DNA of 27,403 bases, taken from JBJFCE01 sp964437825 (lineage in GTDB: Bacteria > Bacillota > Clostridia > Lachnospirales > Lachnospiraceae). A program made the position numbers and the translations under genes. The notes under the pieces are model-generated. The model was given only the letters and a program-made list of their open reading frames with translations, searched no databases and was not told the origin of the DNA. Shown here piece after piece: positions 15,657 to 24,175 of the stretch (its first letter is position 1; the number at the start of each line of letters is the position of its first letter). The stretch spans positions 1 to 27,403 of the forward strand of contig CAYTIH010000036.1 of assembly GCA_964437825.1 (NCBI GenBank), in the 5' to 3' direction.

Positions 15657-16775
15657 ATGGCGCGGCAAATGATGGCGCTGTGCGACAGCAACCTCCATTA
15701 TGGCACAAGGCTGGTAGATTATCTGGAACAGCAGAAGGGATTTCCGTATTCTGTCATGCATTTTTCCGATCTGGATCAGCTTCGGTCTTATGAAGAAAAG
15801 CAAAAATGCTATGACGGCCGGGAGGGGATGGAATATCTGATTCTGGGAGAGGATCTATATCCGTATTTACAAGATGACATAGATGTCAGAAAAGTGTTTT
15901 TGCTGACCAGGCAGAGGGAAGCCGCGGTGCAGGAGCATAATGGAGAAGATGAGGCAGCAGAGGACAACGTAAGGGAACCTGCGCTGCCGGAAGGACGGGT
16001 GAGGCGCGGAGCAAAGGAAAAAACAAAACCGGAAATCATACAGATTTATCGGTATCAGCCGGCCGGAAATATTATGCGGCAGATCCTTGGAAATGTAAAA
16101 GAGGACGGCGGAGAAAAAACAGAAAAACTGAGCGGCGTCGGGATGAAAATCATAGGTGTTTATACGCCGGTGGGAAGATGCATGCAGACAAGCTTTTCGC
16201 TGCTGCTGGGGCAGATTCTGACAAGACAGAAAAGAACGCTGTATCTGAATATGGAGGGCTTTTCGGGTTTTCGGATTCTGCTTGGCAGGGAGCTTAAGCC
16301 GGATATTGCGGATTTTATGTATTATGCGGAGCGGGACCGGAAGAAGTTCATGGCAAAGCTTGAGCATATGATTGATACGATCGGAGGTCTTGAGTATATT
16401 CCTCCGGCAGCGGCTTTTACGGATTTGTGTTCCATTACACAGGAGCAATGGACCCGCTTGTTTCGCGAGCTGGAGGCGGACGGACGATTCGGATATTTGA
16501 TTCTGGATCTTACGGAGCATGTGCAGGGGCTGTTCCAGATTTTAAAGCAATGCGACCTGATCTACACGATAGAAAGCGACGATGCTGTCGGAAATGCCAA
16601 AATTCAGGAATATGAGCAGATGCTTCACATGATGAAATGTCAGGATGTGGTCAATAAGACCAAAAAGAAACAGCTTCCCAAACTGCATAAAACGCAAATT
16701 GATTTTGAACAATTAGTTTACAGCGATCTGGGGGATTATGTGAAACAGCTGGTAAAGGAGGATTTTGCGTTTTGA
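15657..16775 (+). CDS. tadZ: TadZ/CpaE-like protein, degenerate MinD/ParA ATPase fold
   Basis: Cytosolic protein of 372 residues, first in the Tad operon. The N-terminal 100 residues resemble a receiver-like domain, as in TadZ/CpaE; a charged linker follows; then a MinD/ParA-like domain begins at about 165 (MKIIGVYTPVGR). The P-loop position reads PVGRCMQTS, without the lysines of a normal deviant Walker A motif, so ATPase activity is unlikely. Family members position the pilus machinery at a pole or focus. AAAGGA about eight bases before the ATG is the ribosome binding site. The stop overlaps the TTG start of tadA. Position and fold carry the call; primary similarity is weak. Confidence 0.8.
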   Translation: MARQMMALCDSNLHYGTRLVDYLEQQKGFPYSVMHFSDLDQLRSYEEKQKCYDGREGMEYLILGEDLYPYLQDDIDVRKVFLLTRQREAAVQEHNGEDEAAEDNVREPALPEGRVRRGAKEKTKPEIIQIYRYQPAGNIMRQILGNVKEDGGEKTEKLSGVGMKIIGVYTPVGRCMQTSFSLLLGQILTRQKRTLYLNMEGFSGFRILLGRELKPDIADFMYYAERDRKKFMAKLEHMIDTIGGLEYIPPAAAFTDLCSITQEQWTRLFRELEADGRFGYLILDLTEHVQGLFQILKQCDLIYTIESDDAVGNAKIQEYEQMLHMMKCQDVVNKTKKKQLPKLHKTQIDFEQLVYSDLGDYVKQLVKEDFAF

Positions 16776-18007
16776 AGGAAGATGAGCAACATCAGTATTT
16801 AAAAAAAGAAATCAGTAACTCGGTTCTGGGAAAAATGGATATGAGCCGGGCAAAAACAGATGATGAGGTTCAGGAGCTGATCGACGATTGTATTCTGGAT
16901 GCGGGCAGGGACACTTATATCAGCTTGACAGAAAAGGAACGTCTGGCAAAGGAAATTTTCTATTCGCTCCGAAAACTGGATTTTCTGCAGGAGCTGGTGG
17001 ACGACCCGGCTGTAACGGAAATCATGGTAAACGGTCCTGATTGCATCTTTGTGGAAGAAAACGGCGCCTTACGCAGGCTTTCGGAGCATTTTGAAAATGC
17101 ACAGAAGCTTCAGGATGTAATACAGCAGATCGTGGCTGCCTGTAACCGTGTGGTAAATGAGGCAAGTCCTATCGTGGATGCCAGATTGGAGAATGGCTCC
17201 CGGGTTAATATTGTACTGCCTCCGGTGGCTCTGAACGGGCCCATTGTAACCATCAGAAGATTTCCGGAGCATCCGATTGAAATGTCGGATTTGATTCGCT
17301 TTGGCTCCGTTACCGTGCAGGCCGCCGAGTTCTTAAAGAATCTGGTGAAGGCCGGATATAACATTTTTATCAGCGGAGGAACCGGATCAGGGAAAACGAC
17401 GTTCTTAAACGCGCTGTCGCAGTATATTCCGGAGGATCAGAGAATCATAACGATAGAGGACAGCGCGGAGCTTCAGATACATTCCGTTCCCAATCTGGTG
17501 AGGCTTGAAACGCGGAATGCAAATGTGGAAGGCTGCCGGGAAATCAGCATCCGGGATTTGATCAGAACAAGCCTTAGAATGCGTCCGGACAGAATTATCG
17601 TGGGAGAGGTCAGAGGGAGTGAAGCAATTGATATGATTCAGGCATTGAATACCGGGCATGACGGGTCGCTTTCCACAGGACACGCCAACAGTGCAAGGGA
17701 TATGCTGTATCGTTTGGAAACCATGGTTCTGATGGGAATGGATCTGCCGCTTGCAGCAATCAGGGGACAGATTGCATCAGGGATAGATTTGATTGTGCAT
17801 CTTGGCAGGCTGCGGGACAAAAGCAGAAAGGTGCTGGAGATTACGGAAGTGCTGAAGTATGAAAACGGGATGATTCAAACTGAGCCGTTATATCAATTTG
17901 AAGAAACAGGGGAGGATACCAATGGTAAAATCGTTGGAAGTTTGGTCAGAAAAGAAGAACTTTTTCATAGAGAAAAGCTTAAAGCCGCCGGATTATCGTG
18001 TTTATGA
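16772..18007 (+). CDS. tadA: Tad pilus assembly ATPase TadA/CpaF
   Basis: Secretion ATPase of the PilT/VirB11 superfamily, 411 residues, forming a cytosolic hexamer that powers Flp pilus assembly. Walker A is GGTGSGKTT (202-210). The Asp box contains TIEDSAEL (227-234), Walker B is RIIVGEVRG (274-282) and the His box is GHDGSLSTGHA (295-305). The N-terminal domain has the usual EIMVNGPD stretch. The start is TTG at 16772, overlapping the tadZ stop, with AAAGGAGG at 16754-16761. Its 3' end overlaps tadB by 86 bases in another frame. The end of the protein (GSLVRKEEL to the REKLKAAG stretch) still looks like normal CpaF, so the overlap appears real. Confidence 0.95.
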   Translation: MKEDEQHQYLKKEISNSVLGKMDMSRAKTDDEVQELIDDCILDAGRDTYISLTEKERLAKEIFYSLRKLDFLQELVDDPAVTEIMVNGPDCIFVEENGALRRLSEHFENAQKLQDVIQQIVAACNRVVNEASPIVDARLENGSRVNIVLPPVALNGPIVTIRRFPEHPIEMSDLIRFGSVTVQAAEFLKNLVKAGYNIFISGGTGSGKTTFLNALSQYIPEDQRIITIEDSAELQIHSVPNLVRLETRNANVEGCREISIRDLIRTSLRMRPDRIIVGEVRGSEAIDMIQALNTGHDGSLSTGHANSARDMLYRLETMVLMGMDLPLAAIRGQIASGIDLIVHLGRLRDKSRKVLEITEVLKYENGMIQTEPLYQFEETGEDTNGKIVGSLVRKEELFHREKLKAAGLSCL

Positions 18008-18725
18008 GTTTCAAATTTCCGAATGGATTTTATACATTACGGAAGGTCTGGCTGTCACAGGGGTGCTCGCTTACATTTTTTATCATACGTTACTGGCTGT
18101 GGTGTTCATGATTCCTCTGCTGCCGGTTTTTGTCAAAGTACAAAGAAACAGAAAACGGCTCAGGAGGCAGGAAAGTTTAAAACTGCAGTTTAAGGACGCC
18201 ATGCAGTCCGTATCCGCCGCATTGCAGGCCGGGTATTCCATGGAAAATGCCATAACGGAGGCCTGCAGGGACATGGATAATATGTATGGCAGGGAAGGCC
18301 TGATTACAAGGGAGCTTTTATTCATAAAAGAGGGTATCCGAAACAGCCTTACCCCGGAGGAGCTATTGCTGCAGCTGGCAGAGCGCAGCGGCCTGGAGGA
18401 TATCCGGGATTTTGCGGAGGTTTTTGCGATTGCCAAGAGAAGCGGCGGAGATCTTCCGTCCGTCATTCGGGTCTGTAGTACGACCATCGGAGATAAAATT
18501 GAAACTGCAAAGGAAATCGATACGCTTTTGGCATCCAGACGGTTGGAGGGGAGAATCATGGATGTGATTCCATGCCTGATTATATGCTATATCGATGTTT
18601 CTTCTCCCGGCTTTTTTGATATGCTGTATGGAACCATGGCGGGCAGGCTGATTATGACGGGATGTCTGCTTGGTTATCTGGGAGCAATTCTCTTGTCTGA
18701 AAAGATCATGTCTATTGAGGTTTAA
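17922..18725 (+). CDS. tadB: Tad pilus inner platform protein TadB
   Basis: Membrane protein of 267 residues with a type II secretion F (GspF-like) domain. Two hydrophobic spans lie near 40-80, then the cytosolic T2SF helical bundle follows (KDAMQSVSAALQAGYSMENA, FAEVFAIAKRSGGDLP), and two C-terminal spans. The ATG at 17922 has GGGGAGG six bases upstream and is preferred to the TTG at 17898. Together with TadC it should form the platform on which TadA acts. The long overlap with tadA suggests coupled translation and fixed stoichiometry. Length is near the family norm of about 260-320. Confidence 0.92.
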   Translation: MVKSLEVWSEKKNFFIEKSLKPPDYRVYEFQISEWILYITEGLAVTGVLAYIFYHTLLAVVFMIPLLPVFVKVQRNRKRLRRQESLKLQFKDAMQSVSAALQAGYSMENAITEACRDMDNMYGREGLITRELLFIKEGIRNSLTPEELLLQLAERSGLEDIRDFAEVFAIAKRSGGDLPSVIRVCSTTIGDKIETAKEIDTLLASRRLEGRIMDVIPCLIICYIDVSSPGFFDMLYGTMAGRLIMTGCLLGYLGAILLSEKIMSIEV

Positions 18726-18730
18726 AAGGA

Positions 18731-20281
18731 ATGACTTATTTCTACCTATTCATTTTTCTATTATTTCTGTTTCTTTTCATCCGTACCCGTAAAGAGAAAA
18801 CCGAGGAGTGGATGAGGGACGTAAAACCGCTGATTCCATTTCTAAAGATTGCGCTTTGCTTTTTCAGATATGCAAAGCGGATACGTCGAAATCGTAACGG
18901 AATGAAACGAAGATCGGTGGTATCGGATGATTTGAAAATATTGTATCCGGATGCTGCCGGCAAACGGGAACAGAATTATCTGCTGAAGAAAACCGGTTAT
19001 GTGCTTCTGATATTATTTGCGGGAAATCTTCTTGCGCTCTGTTTGAGTATAAGCAGCCGGATGGAGGGAAAGGAGTATCAGGCGGGTTATTTGAAGCGCA
19101 ATCATTATGGCGAAGGCGATAAGGAAGTGACCATGCTGGCGGCGCTGGAAACAAAGGAACTTAGTTTTGAAGAGACTGTGACCGTTTCCGTGGGTGAACA
19201 GGAATATACGCAGGAAGAAGCATATGCATGGATTGGACAGGCGATGGATTTGCTTCCGGGGCTGATATTGGCGGAAAACGAAGACTTTGACCATATTACA
19301 AGTGATCTTAACTTGGTGAAAGAAATTCCTGACATTCCTGTCAGTATACAATGGAAATCCGACCATTATCAGTGGATGGACGAAAGAGGAAGAATTACGG
19401 CCTCCGAGCTGCCCGAAGAAGGGGTGCTGTGTATGCTGACAGCAGTTGTCAGCTGCCAGGAGTATGAAAAGGAAAGTATTCTGTATGTTCGGATATGCCC
19501 GCCTGAATTGAGTTATGAGGAGCAGTTAAAGAAGGATTTGGAAGAAGTAATTCGCGAGGCGGAAAGTGAAGACCGTACTTTACGGGAAATCGTACTTCCG
19601 CAGGAAATGGGAGGAACAAAAATCATATGGAAAAAGCCAAAAAGCGACATCAGTGTCATGATGCTTGCAATGACCTTACTGCTTGCAGCGCTGATTTATC
19701 CGGCTATGGATAGAGATTTGCATAAAAGGGTACTTCATAGAAACGAGGAAATGGCGAGGGATTATCCTGAGCTGATCAGCAAGCTGGTGCTTTTCATGGG
19801 AGCGGGAATGACAATTCGCGGAGCTTTTCATAGAATTGCATCGGATTATGAGAGAGCAGCATCAAAGGGAAAAGCGGCCGACGGGAGAACAGGCGAATCA
19901 AAGAGAAAAGTGTTCGGCGGAAGGAAAGGCGCGTCAAAGAGAAATGCAGGAAAGAGTGCTTATGTTGAGATTATACGGGTTTGTCATGAAATAGACAGCG
20001 GCGTATCGGAAGGGCAGGCATATCTGAATCTTGGGAAACGCTGTGAGGATCAGCATTATGTAAGACTATCCATGCTTTTGGCCCAGAACCTGCGCAAGGG
20101 AAATTCCGGTCTGACGGAGCTCTTAGAAAAGGAGGCAGCGGAGGCTTTCGAAGAAAGAAAGCGAAATGCGAGAAGATATGGAGAAGAGGCAGGGACGAAG
20201 CTTCTTCTGCCCATGATGCTCATGCTGCTAATTGTTATGGTCATCATTATGGTTCCGGCGTTTATGTCATTCGGCGGCTAA
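18731..20281 (+). CDS. tadC: TadC-like platform protein with a large Ig-like insert
   Basis: Membrane protein of 516 residues, much longer than ordinary TadC (about 300). Spans are near 3-17, 88-107, 306-324 and 493-511. Residues 325-490 are the T2SF domain: MARDYPELISKLVLFMGAGM, later RLSMLLAQNLRKGNSGL. Between spans 2 and 3 is a region of about 200 residues expected outside the cell. It contains patterns like atypical bacterial Ig-like domains, such as VSIQWKSD followed by an ERGRITA turn and CMLTAVVS, and later LREIVLPQEMGGTKIIW. A basic low-complexity loop (about 376-408) interrupts the T2SF domain. GAGGTT lies ten bases before the ATG. It follows tadB directly. Confidence 0.88.
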   Translation: MTYFYLFIFLLFLFLFIRTRKEKTEEWMRDVKPLIPFLKIALCFFRYAKRIRRNRNGMKRRSVVSDDLKILYPDAAGKREQNYLLKKTGYVLLILFAGNLLALCLSISSRMEGKEYQAGYLKRNHYGEGDKEVTMLAALETKELSFEETVTVSVGEQEYTQEEAYAWIGQAMDLLPGLILAENEDFDHITSDLNLVKEIPDIPVSIQWKSDHYQWMDERGRITASELPEEGVLCMLTAVVSCQEYEKESILYVRICPPELSYEEQLKKDLEEVIREAESEDRTLREIVLPQEMGGTKIIWKKPKSDISVMMLAMTLLLAALIYPAMDRDLHKRVLHRNEEMARDYPELISKLVLFMGAGMTIRGAFHRIASDYERAASKGKAADGRTGESKRKVFGGRKGASKRNAGKSAYVEIIRVCHEIDSGVSEGQAYLNLGKRCEDQHYVRLSMLLAQNLRKGNSGLTELLEKEAAEAFEERKRNARRYGEEAGTKLLLPMMLMLLIVMVIIMVPAFMSFGG

Positions 20282-20381
20282 GGGAAGCAAGGCAGCGGAA
20301 ATAAGATACCGGGAGCAAGATACAGAAGGAAAGCTACAAAAGGTAAAGCACAGAAGAGATAGGATACAGGAGGAAAAGGAT
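20282..20381 (+). other. Purine-rich spacer before flp
   Basis: A 100-base stretch between tadC and flp, very rich in A and G on the plus strand, with loose repeats of AGATACNGNAGNA type. It contains no promoter or hairpin that I trust. It may act as an unstructured ribosome loading or mRNA processing zone for the highly expressed pilin. Confidence 0.35.
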
Positions 20382-20549
20382 ATGATGAAAAGAACGATAC
20401 GGAAAAAGGATAACCGCGGAATGGGAACTGTGGAGGTAATTTTGATTATCGTGGTGCTGGTTGGGCTTGTTATTATATTTAAGGGTCAGATAACAGCCAT
20501 TATTAATTCATTGTTTGGTAAGATTACCTCTCAGACAGCGGGAATCTGA
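20382..20549 (+). CDS. flp: Flp-family major pilin
   Basis: Type IVb prepilin of 55 residues. A basic 13-residue leader ends at NRG; cleavage before MGTVE leaves glutamate at mature position +5, as the family requires. A long hydrophobic helix follows (VILIIVVLVGLVIIF) and then a short amphipathic end, for a mature length of 42. The open frame extends upstream to 20232, but AGGAGGAAAAGG just before the ATG at 20382 and the leader architecture set the start. Its place directly after tadC is normal for monoderm Tad loci. The prepilin peptidase encoded at 23081 is the expected processing enzyme. Confidence 0.9.
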   Translation: MMKRTIRKKDNRGMGTVEVILIIVVLVGLVIIFKGQITAIINSLFGKITSQTAGI

Positions 20550-20554
20550 CGGCT

Positions 20555-22018
20555 ATGGAAATGAAACGGAAAAAGAAAGCTTATGCACAGGGCGGGATCA
20601 CGGTTTTTCTGACATGTATGTTGTTTTTATTCATTAGCTTTATACTGGCATGCGTGGAGGCCGTCAGAGTCTGTGCAATCCGGACCGAAGCGGAATGTAT
20701 AGCGGAAATGGGAATGGATTCTATTTTCGCAGAATATAACAGGGAACTTTTAAGCCGTTACGATTTGTTCTTTATCGATACGACCTATGGGTATAGCGAA
20801 CCCTCATTTCATAGAACCGAGGAGCATTTGAGTGACTATATAGAAGCAAATCTGCATCCCGAGGAAGATAAGCTATTATGGAACAGCAGGGATTTCCTTG
20901 GGATGGAGCTTGAGGAAGCGGTCATACATAAGGCGGCGCTCGCAACGGATGACTGTGGGCGGGATGTGAAGTATCAGGCAGTGGAATATATCAGAGATAT
21001 GATAGGACTGTCACTGATTGAGGATATCCGCAATCAGCTTGGAACCGTTACGGATTATGAAATGGATACCAGAGATATTGAGCAGGAGGCGAAGGAGGTG
21101 CAAAGTCAGATTGACGGAGTACCGTTGCCGGAGCAGCAGCTGGAGGACGGAAGCTTTGTGGAAGCACAAATCGATAACCCGGCGGACAGTGTAAACGGCA
21201 GCAGGTTTCAGGGTATTCTGTATCTGGTTACGGAGGATTCCTCTAAGATTTCAAACGCGGTCATAAATACTGACAATTATGTCAGTCATAGAACCTGTAA
21301 TACCGGAACGGGGGCAATATCAAAGGAAGAAAATTTTTCTCAGACAGATGAAATTCTATTTGGGGAATATCTGGTCAATAAGTGTTCCTATTACGGAAAA
21401 GAAAGGGATACCGGAGAGCTTCAATATGAATTGGAATATATTCTGGCCGGGAAAAACAGCGATATGGAAAACCTGAAATGGGCTGCGGGCAGACTGGTGA
21501 TGCTCAGGGAGGTAGCAAACGTCTGTTATCTGTATACGGATCATAAGAAGGTTTCGGAAGCGGACGTGCTGGCATGGGGGCTTTCAATTGTAGCGCTTGC
21601 GCCTGATATACAGCCCTTTATTAAAACCTCCATTCTGCTTGCATGGGCATATGCGGAGAGCATTCAGGATGTAAAGCTTCTGCTTAGCGGAGGCAAGGTA
21701 CCGTTATTAAAAACATCTGCAACCTGGCATTTATCCCTTGATCATATGCTTGATTATAAAAATCATCTGGATGCTGCGAAGCAGGGAGAGGGTCTTGATT
21801 ACATTATGTATTTGAGATTATTGCTGATGCTTGAAAATCAGGAGCACAAGGTGATGAGATTTATGGATCTGATAGAAATGAATCTCAGGAAAACAGAAGG
21901 AAATCAAGCATTTCGAATGGATGGGTGCATTGACGGAATTACTGCTTCTATTCGGATATCCGGAGCCGGCGGAAGTTCCTTTCAAATGACAAAAGAATAT
22001 AACTATATCAATCGATAA
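20555..22018 (+). CDS. DUF5702-like Tad-locus secreted/membrane protein
   Basis: Predicted 487-residue protein. A basic N-terminus (MKRKKKAYAQG) is followed by GGITVFLTCMLFLFISFILACVEAVR, one hydrophobic helix of the pilin-like or TadG-like type. A large external domain with helical heptads follows. I assign it to the DUF5702 type, which is regular in Lachnospiraceae Tad loci, by pattern and context, not by search. It has no obvious enzyme motif. It may act as a minor pilin or tip component in place of the long TadG. An ATG at 20561 is an alternative start; neither start has a clear ribosome binding site, which suggests coupling to flp, six bases upstream. Confidence 0.78.
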   Translation: MEMKRKKKAYAQGGITVFLTCMLFLFISFILACVEAVRVCAIRTEAECIAEMGMDSIFAEYNRELLSRYDLFFIDTTYGYSEPSFHRTEEHLSDYIEANLHPEEDKLLWNSRDFLGMELEEAVIHKAALATDDCGRDVKYQAVEYIRDMIGLSLIEDIRNQLGTVTDYEMDTRDIEQEAKEVQSQIDGVPLPEQQLEDGSFVEAQIDNPADSVNGSRFQGILYLVTEDSSKISNAVINTDNYVSHRTCNTGTGAISKEENFSQTDEILFGEYLVNKCSYYGKERDTGELQYELEYILAGKNSDMENLKWAAGRLVMLREVANVCYLYTDHKKVSEADVLAWGLSIVALAPDIQPFIKTSILLAWAYAESIQDVKLLLSGGKVPLLKTSATWHLSLDHMLDYKNHLDAAKQGEGLDYIMYLRLLLMLENQEHKVMRFMDLIEMNLRKTEGNQAFRMDGCIDGITASIRISGAGGSSFQMTKEYNYINR

Positions 22019-22033
22019 CGGAGGTACGCTGCG

Positions 22034-23020
22034 ATGCCCTTTTTACCGGGAGAAACAAGTAACTGTAAACCAAGCAAAAAAATGATTAGTTCTCTCCAGG
22101 TACATTCATACCTTTTCCATAAGGTACTTTATCCCCAAACACATCCATATACTGCCGTATCCCCCAAAACGGCGGAACATAAAAATTATGTTTTGAACGG
22201 AAAAAGGGCATCGCAGCGTATCTCCGGGACCGGTTCCATGACGATAGAAGCAGCTATGGTTGTTCCGTTGTTTTTGTTTGTGATATTGAATTTGTTTGCA
22301 GCGGTTAATTTTATTGCCTTGCATGTCCGGCTTGAAACCGCCATGCACCAAACCGGGCTGGAGCTTGCAAAAGCAGGATATGCCTACCACAAAGTGGCGG
22401 AAGGCTGTAATTTTCTGGAATCGGAAATCGCGGATATCGGCTTTGATGCTTTTTATGTGAAGGACAAAGTAATTTCAGCAGCCGGAGAGAACTTTCTAGA
22501 CGGGGTTGGAATTTCCGGCGGATCGGAGGGAATATCCTTTTTTCAATCCGAAATTACGGACCCGGAATATCTGGACCTGACGGCAACCTATCACACTGCT
22601 GCGTTATTTTTACCGGAGACATTTTCTTCTTTTCAGATGGTAAACCGGGCAAGATTGAAGGTTTGGACCGGATATGATAATACCCAAAATCAGGGAAAGG
22701 AAGAGAATAGCGAGCAGATTGTATATATTACGGAAACGGGGAAGGTCTATCATTTTTCGCGGGATTGCACCTATTTGCAGTTGTCCGTTTCTCAAGTACC
22801 TTATGAGGGATTAGAGAATCTGAGAAATGCATATGGAGCAAAATATTATCCATGTGAATTGTGCGGCGAAGGAGCACGGGATCAAAATGTATACATTACG
22901 GAGGACGGCACGCGGTATCATACGACGCTCTCATGCAGCGGTTTAAAGAGAACTGTTTCCGCAATACCGATTTCCCAGACCGGAAGCCGCCATGCCTGCA
23001 GCCGTTGCGGAGGAACGTAA
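22034..23020 (+). CDS. TadE-like pseudopilin with tandem His/Cys C-terminal domain
   Basis: Predicted 328-residue protein with three parts. First is an unusually long leader of 67 residues. Second is a class III-type cleavage context, GTG then SMTIE, placing glutamate E72 at +5, followed by a hydrophobic helix (VVPLFLFVILNLFAAV) and a TadE-type external domain. Third is a C-terminal pair of related units: VYITETGKVYH then C245 and CELC (274-277), and VYITEDGTRYH then C301 and CSRC (322-325). The spacing H-x4-C ... C-x2-C suggests a small metal or disulfide site in each. GGAGG about ten bases before the ATG at 22034 supports the long leader; ATG 22082 is an alternative. It is most likely a minor pilin exposing a Cys-rich module. 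Confidence 0.82.
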   Translation: MPFLPGETSNCKPSKKMISSLQVHSYLFHKVLYPQTHPYTAVSPKTAEHKNYVLNGKRASQRISGTGSMTIEAAMVVPLFLFVILNLFAAVNFIALHVRLETAMHQTGLELAKAGYAYHKVAEGCNFLESEIADIGFDAFYVKDKVISAAGENFLDGVGISGGSEGISFFQSEITDPEYLDLTATYHTAALFLPETFSSFQMVNRARLKVWTGYDNTQNQGKEENSEQIVYITETGKVYHFSRDCTYLQLSVSQVPYEGLENLRNAYGAKYYPCELCGEGARDQNVYITEDGTRYHTTLSCSGLKRTVSAIPISQTGSRHACSRCGGT

Positions 23021-23080
23021 GGCAGATGAACTGATCTGTGTGCGGTCGGAGGGTTTCAAATAATAGAAGGAGAAGCATGT

Positions 23081-23503
23081 ATGCTGTGGATTCTGGAAGG
23101 CTGCTATCTGGTGATTTGTGCCAGAAGCGATATCCGCTCGGGGTTGATTTCGGTTAAATGGAGCTGCTTTATGATGCTTATTGCCGTGTTATTTCGTATT
23201 TTGTGCTATCAGGAAACGCTAGTAGGGCTGTCGGGAGATTGTGTACCGGGGCTGCTGTGCATGCTGTTGTCCGTAATCAGTCATCAAAGCTTTGGAATGG
23301 GAGATGCCTGGATCATGCTGGTGTCGGGCCTTTTATTGGGAAGCGTGAAAATCATGCGGTTGATGTGTCTTTCCTTCTTGCTGGGAGGAATATACGGGTG
23401 CGTACTTTTCTTTGGAAAAAAGAAGAAGAAAGAAGATCCATTTCCGTTTGCACCCTGCATATTAGGCGCTTATGTCATCATCAGCTTTGGGCAGATTATT
23501 TGA
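23081..23503 (+). CDS. tadV: Prepilin peptidase, TadV/CpaA type (A24 family)
   Basis: Polytopic membrane aspartic protease of 140 residues, the short form without a methylase domain. Catalytic aspartates are D17 in ARSDIRSG and D75 in the FGMGDAW (GxGD) motif. Hydrophobic segments surround both, and a lysine-rich loop (GKKKKKEDP) precedes the last span. It should cut the leaders of Flp and the TadE-type proteins encoded on either side. AAGGAG ends eight bases before the ATG at 23081; a nearby ATG at 23077 is in another frame and leads nowhere. Confidence 0.92.
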   Translation: MLWILEGCYLVICARSDIRSGLISVKWSCFMMLIAVLFRILCYQETLVGLSGDCVPGLLCMLLSVISHQSFGMGDAWIMLVSGLLLGSVKIMRLMCLSFLLGGIYGCVLFFGKKKKKEDPFPFAPCILGAYVIISFGQII

Positions 23504-23579
23504 TCGATACAAATGTCATAACAAAATCGTAAAAAGAAAAGATGCAAATAACTATAAGGAATCAGGCAAAGGAAGAAAC

Positions 23580-23674
23580 AAAGAATCCCACAAAAGAAGA
23601 AAAAAGGATCTCACAAAGGAAGAAACAAAGGATCTCACAAAGGAAGAAACAAAGGATTTCAAAAAGGAACAAAC
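23580..23674 (+). repeat. 24-bp tandem repeat, about four copies, at the 5' end of a pseudopilin gene
   Basis: Units start at 23603, 23627 and 23651 with the form AAAGGATCTCACAAAGGAAG + AAAC; the third is degenerate and a looser copy starts near 23580. Each unit contains one or two AAAGGA-type sequences resembling ribosome binding sites. The period is a multiple of three, so reading frames stay open through it. Confidence 0.85.
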
Positions 23675-23679
23675 TTAGA

Positions 23680-24174
23680 ATGAAACAGAACATAAAACAA
23701 AAGTATTTTTGCAGCGCAGAAGACATAAAGGCAAGAGGGAGCGCTACGCTGGAAATGAGCATATTGATGCCGATGCTGTGTATACTGCTCATATTGCTGA
23801 TTTATATGGGATTTTACCTATATGACCGAACGGTACTTTACTGTGATGCATATTTATCCGCATTGTATGCAGTCTGCGAACCGGATAGCAAAAACGAGGA
23901 TGCTTATATAACTGCCGATGAAAATATGCAGGAATCCGTGAAAGAACAACTGATCGCTATGCCCTCAGTAAGAGTAGGCGTTACGGTAGATTATGGTCAG
24001 GTTCGTGTTGATTATGAGGGAGCAGTGGAGGTACCGATTGCGGACCAAAATATTTTCTTTCAGGAATGGAACGCGTTTCAGATCAGTGAAAGCTGTACTG
24101 CAAAAAGGCATAAACCGGTGACCTTCATCAGACAGTGCCGGAAAGCGGAGCAGCTGCTTCAGGGAAAGGAGTAA
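23680..24174 (+). CDS. TadE/TadG-like pseudopilin
   Basis: Minor pilin-like membrane protein, 164 residues from the ATG at 23680. A basic leader to residue 20 ends in KARG; the mature protein would start SATLE, with E25 at +5. A hydrophobic helix follows (MSILMPMLCILLILLIYMGFYL), then an external domain of about 115 residues ending in a basic segment. The frame is open back to an ATG at 23542, which would add 46 very basic residues encoded by the 24-bp repeat. That start has no good ribosome binding site, whereas the repeat supplies AAAGGA-like sites before 23680. I therefore prefer 23680 but cannot exclude the longer form. It overlaps nothing and sits 176 bases after tadV. Confidence 0.75.
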   Translation: MKQNIKQKYFCSAEDIKARGSATLEMSILMPMLCILLILLIYMGFYLYDRTVLYCDAYLSALYAVCEPDSKNEDAYITADENMQESVKEQLIAMPSVRVGVTVDYGQVRVDYEGAVEVPIADQNIFFQEWNAFQISESCTAKRHKPVTFIRQCRKAEQLLQGKE

Positions 24175-24175
24175 A

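Noticed and set aside
23580..23674. CRISPR array
   Set aside because: The 24-bp units are directly contiguous with no spacers, and no cas genes are present.
23472..23678. A 68-codon frame across the 24-bp repeat (lysine/threonine/glutamate-rich)
   Set aside because: It overlaps tadV and the pseudopilin leader, is opened by the repeat itself, and has no domain or ribosome binding site.
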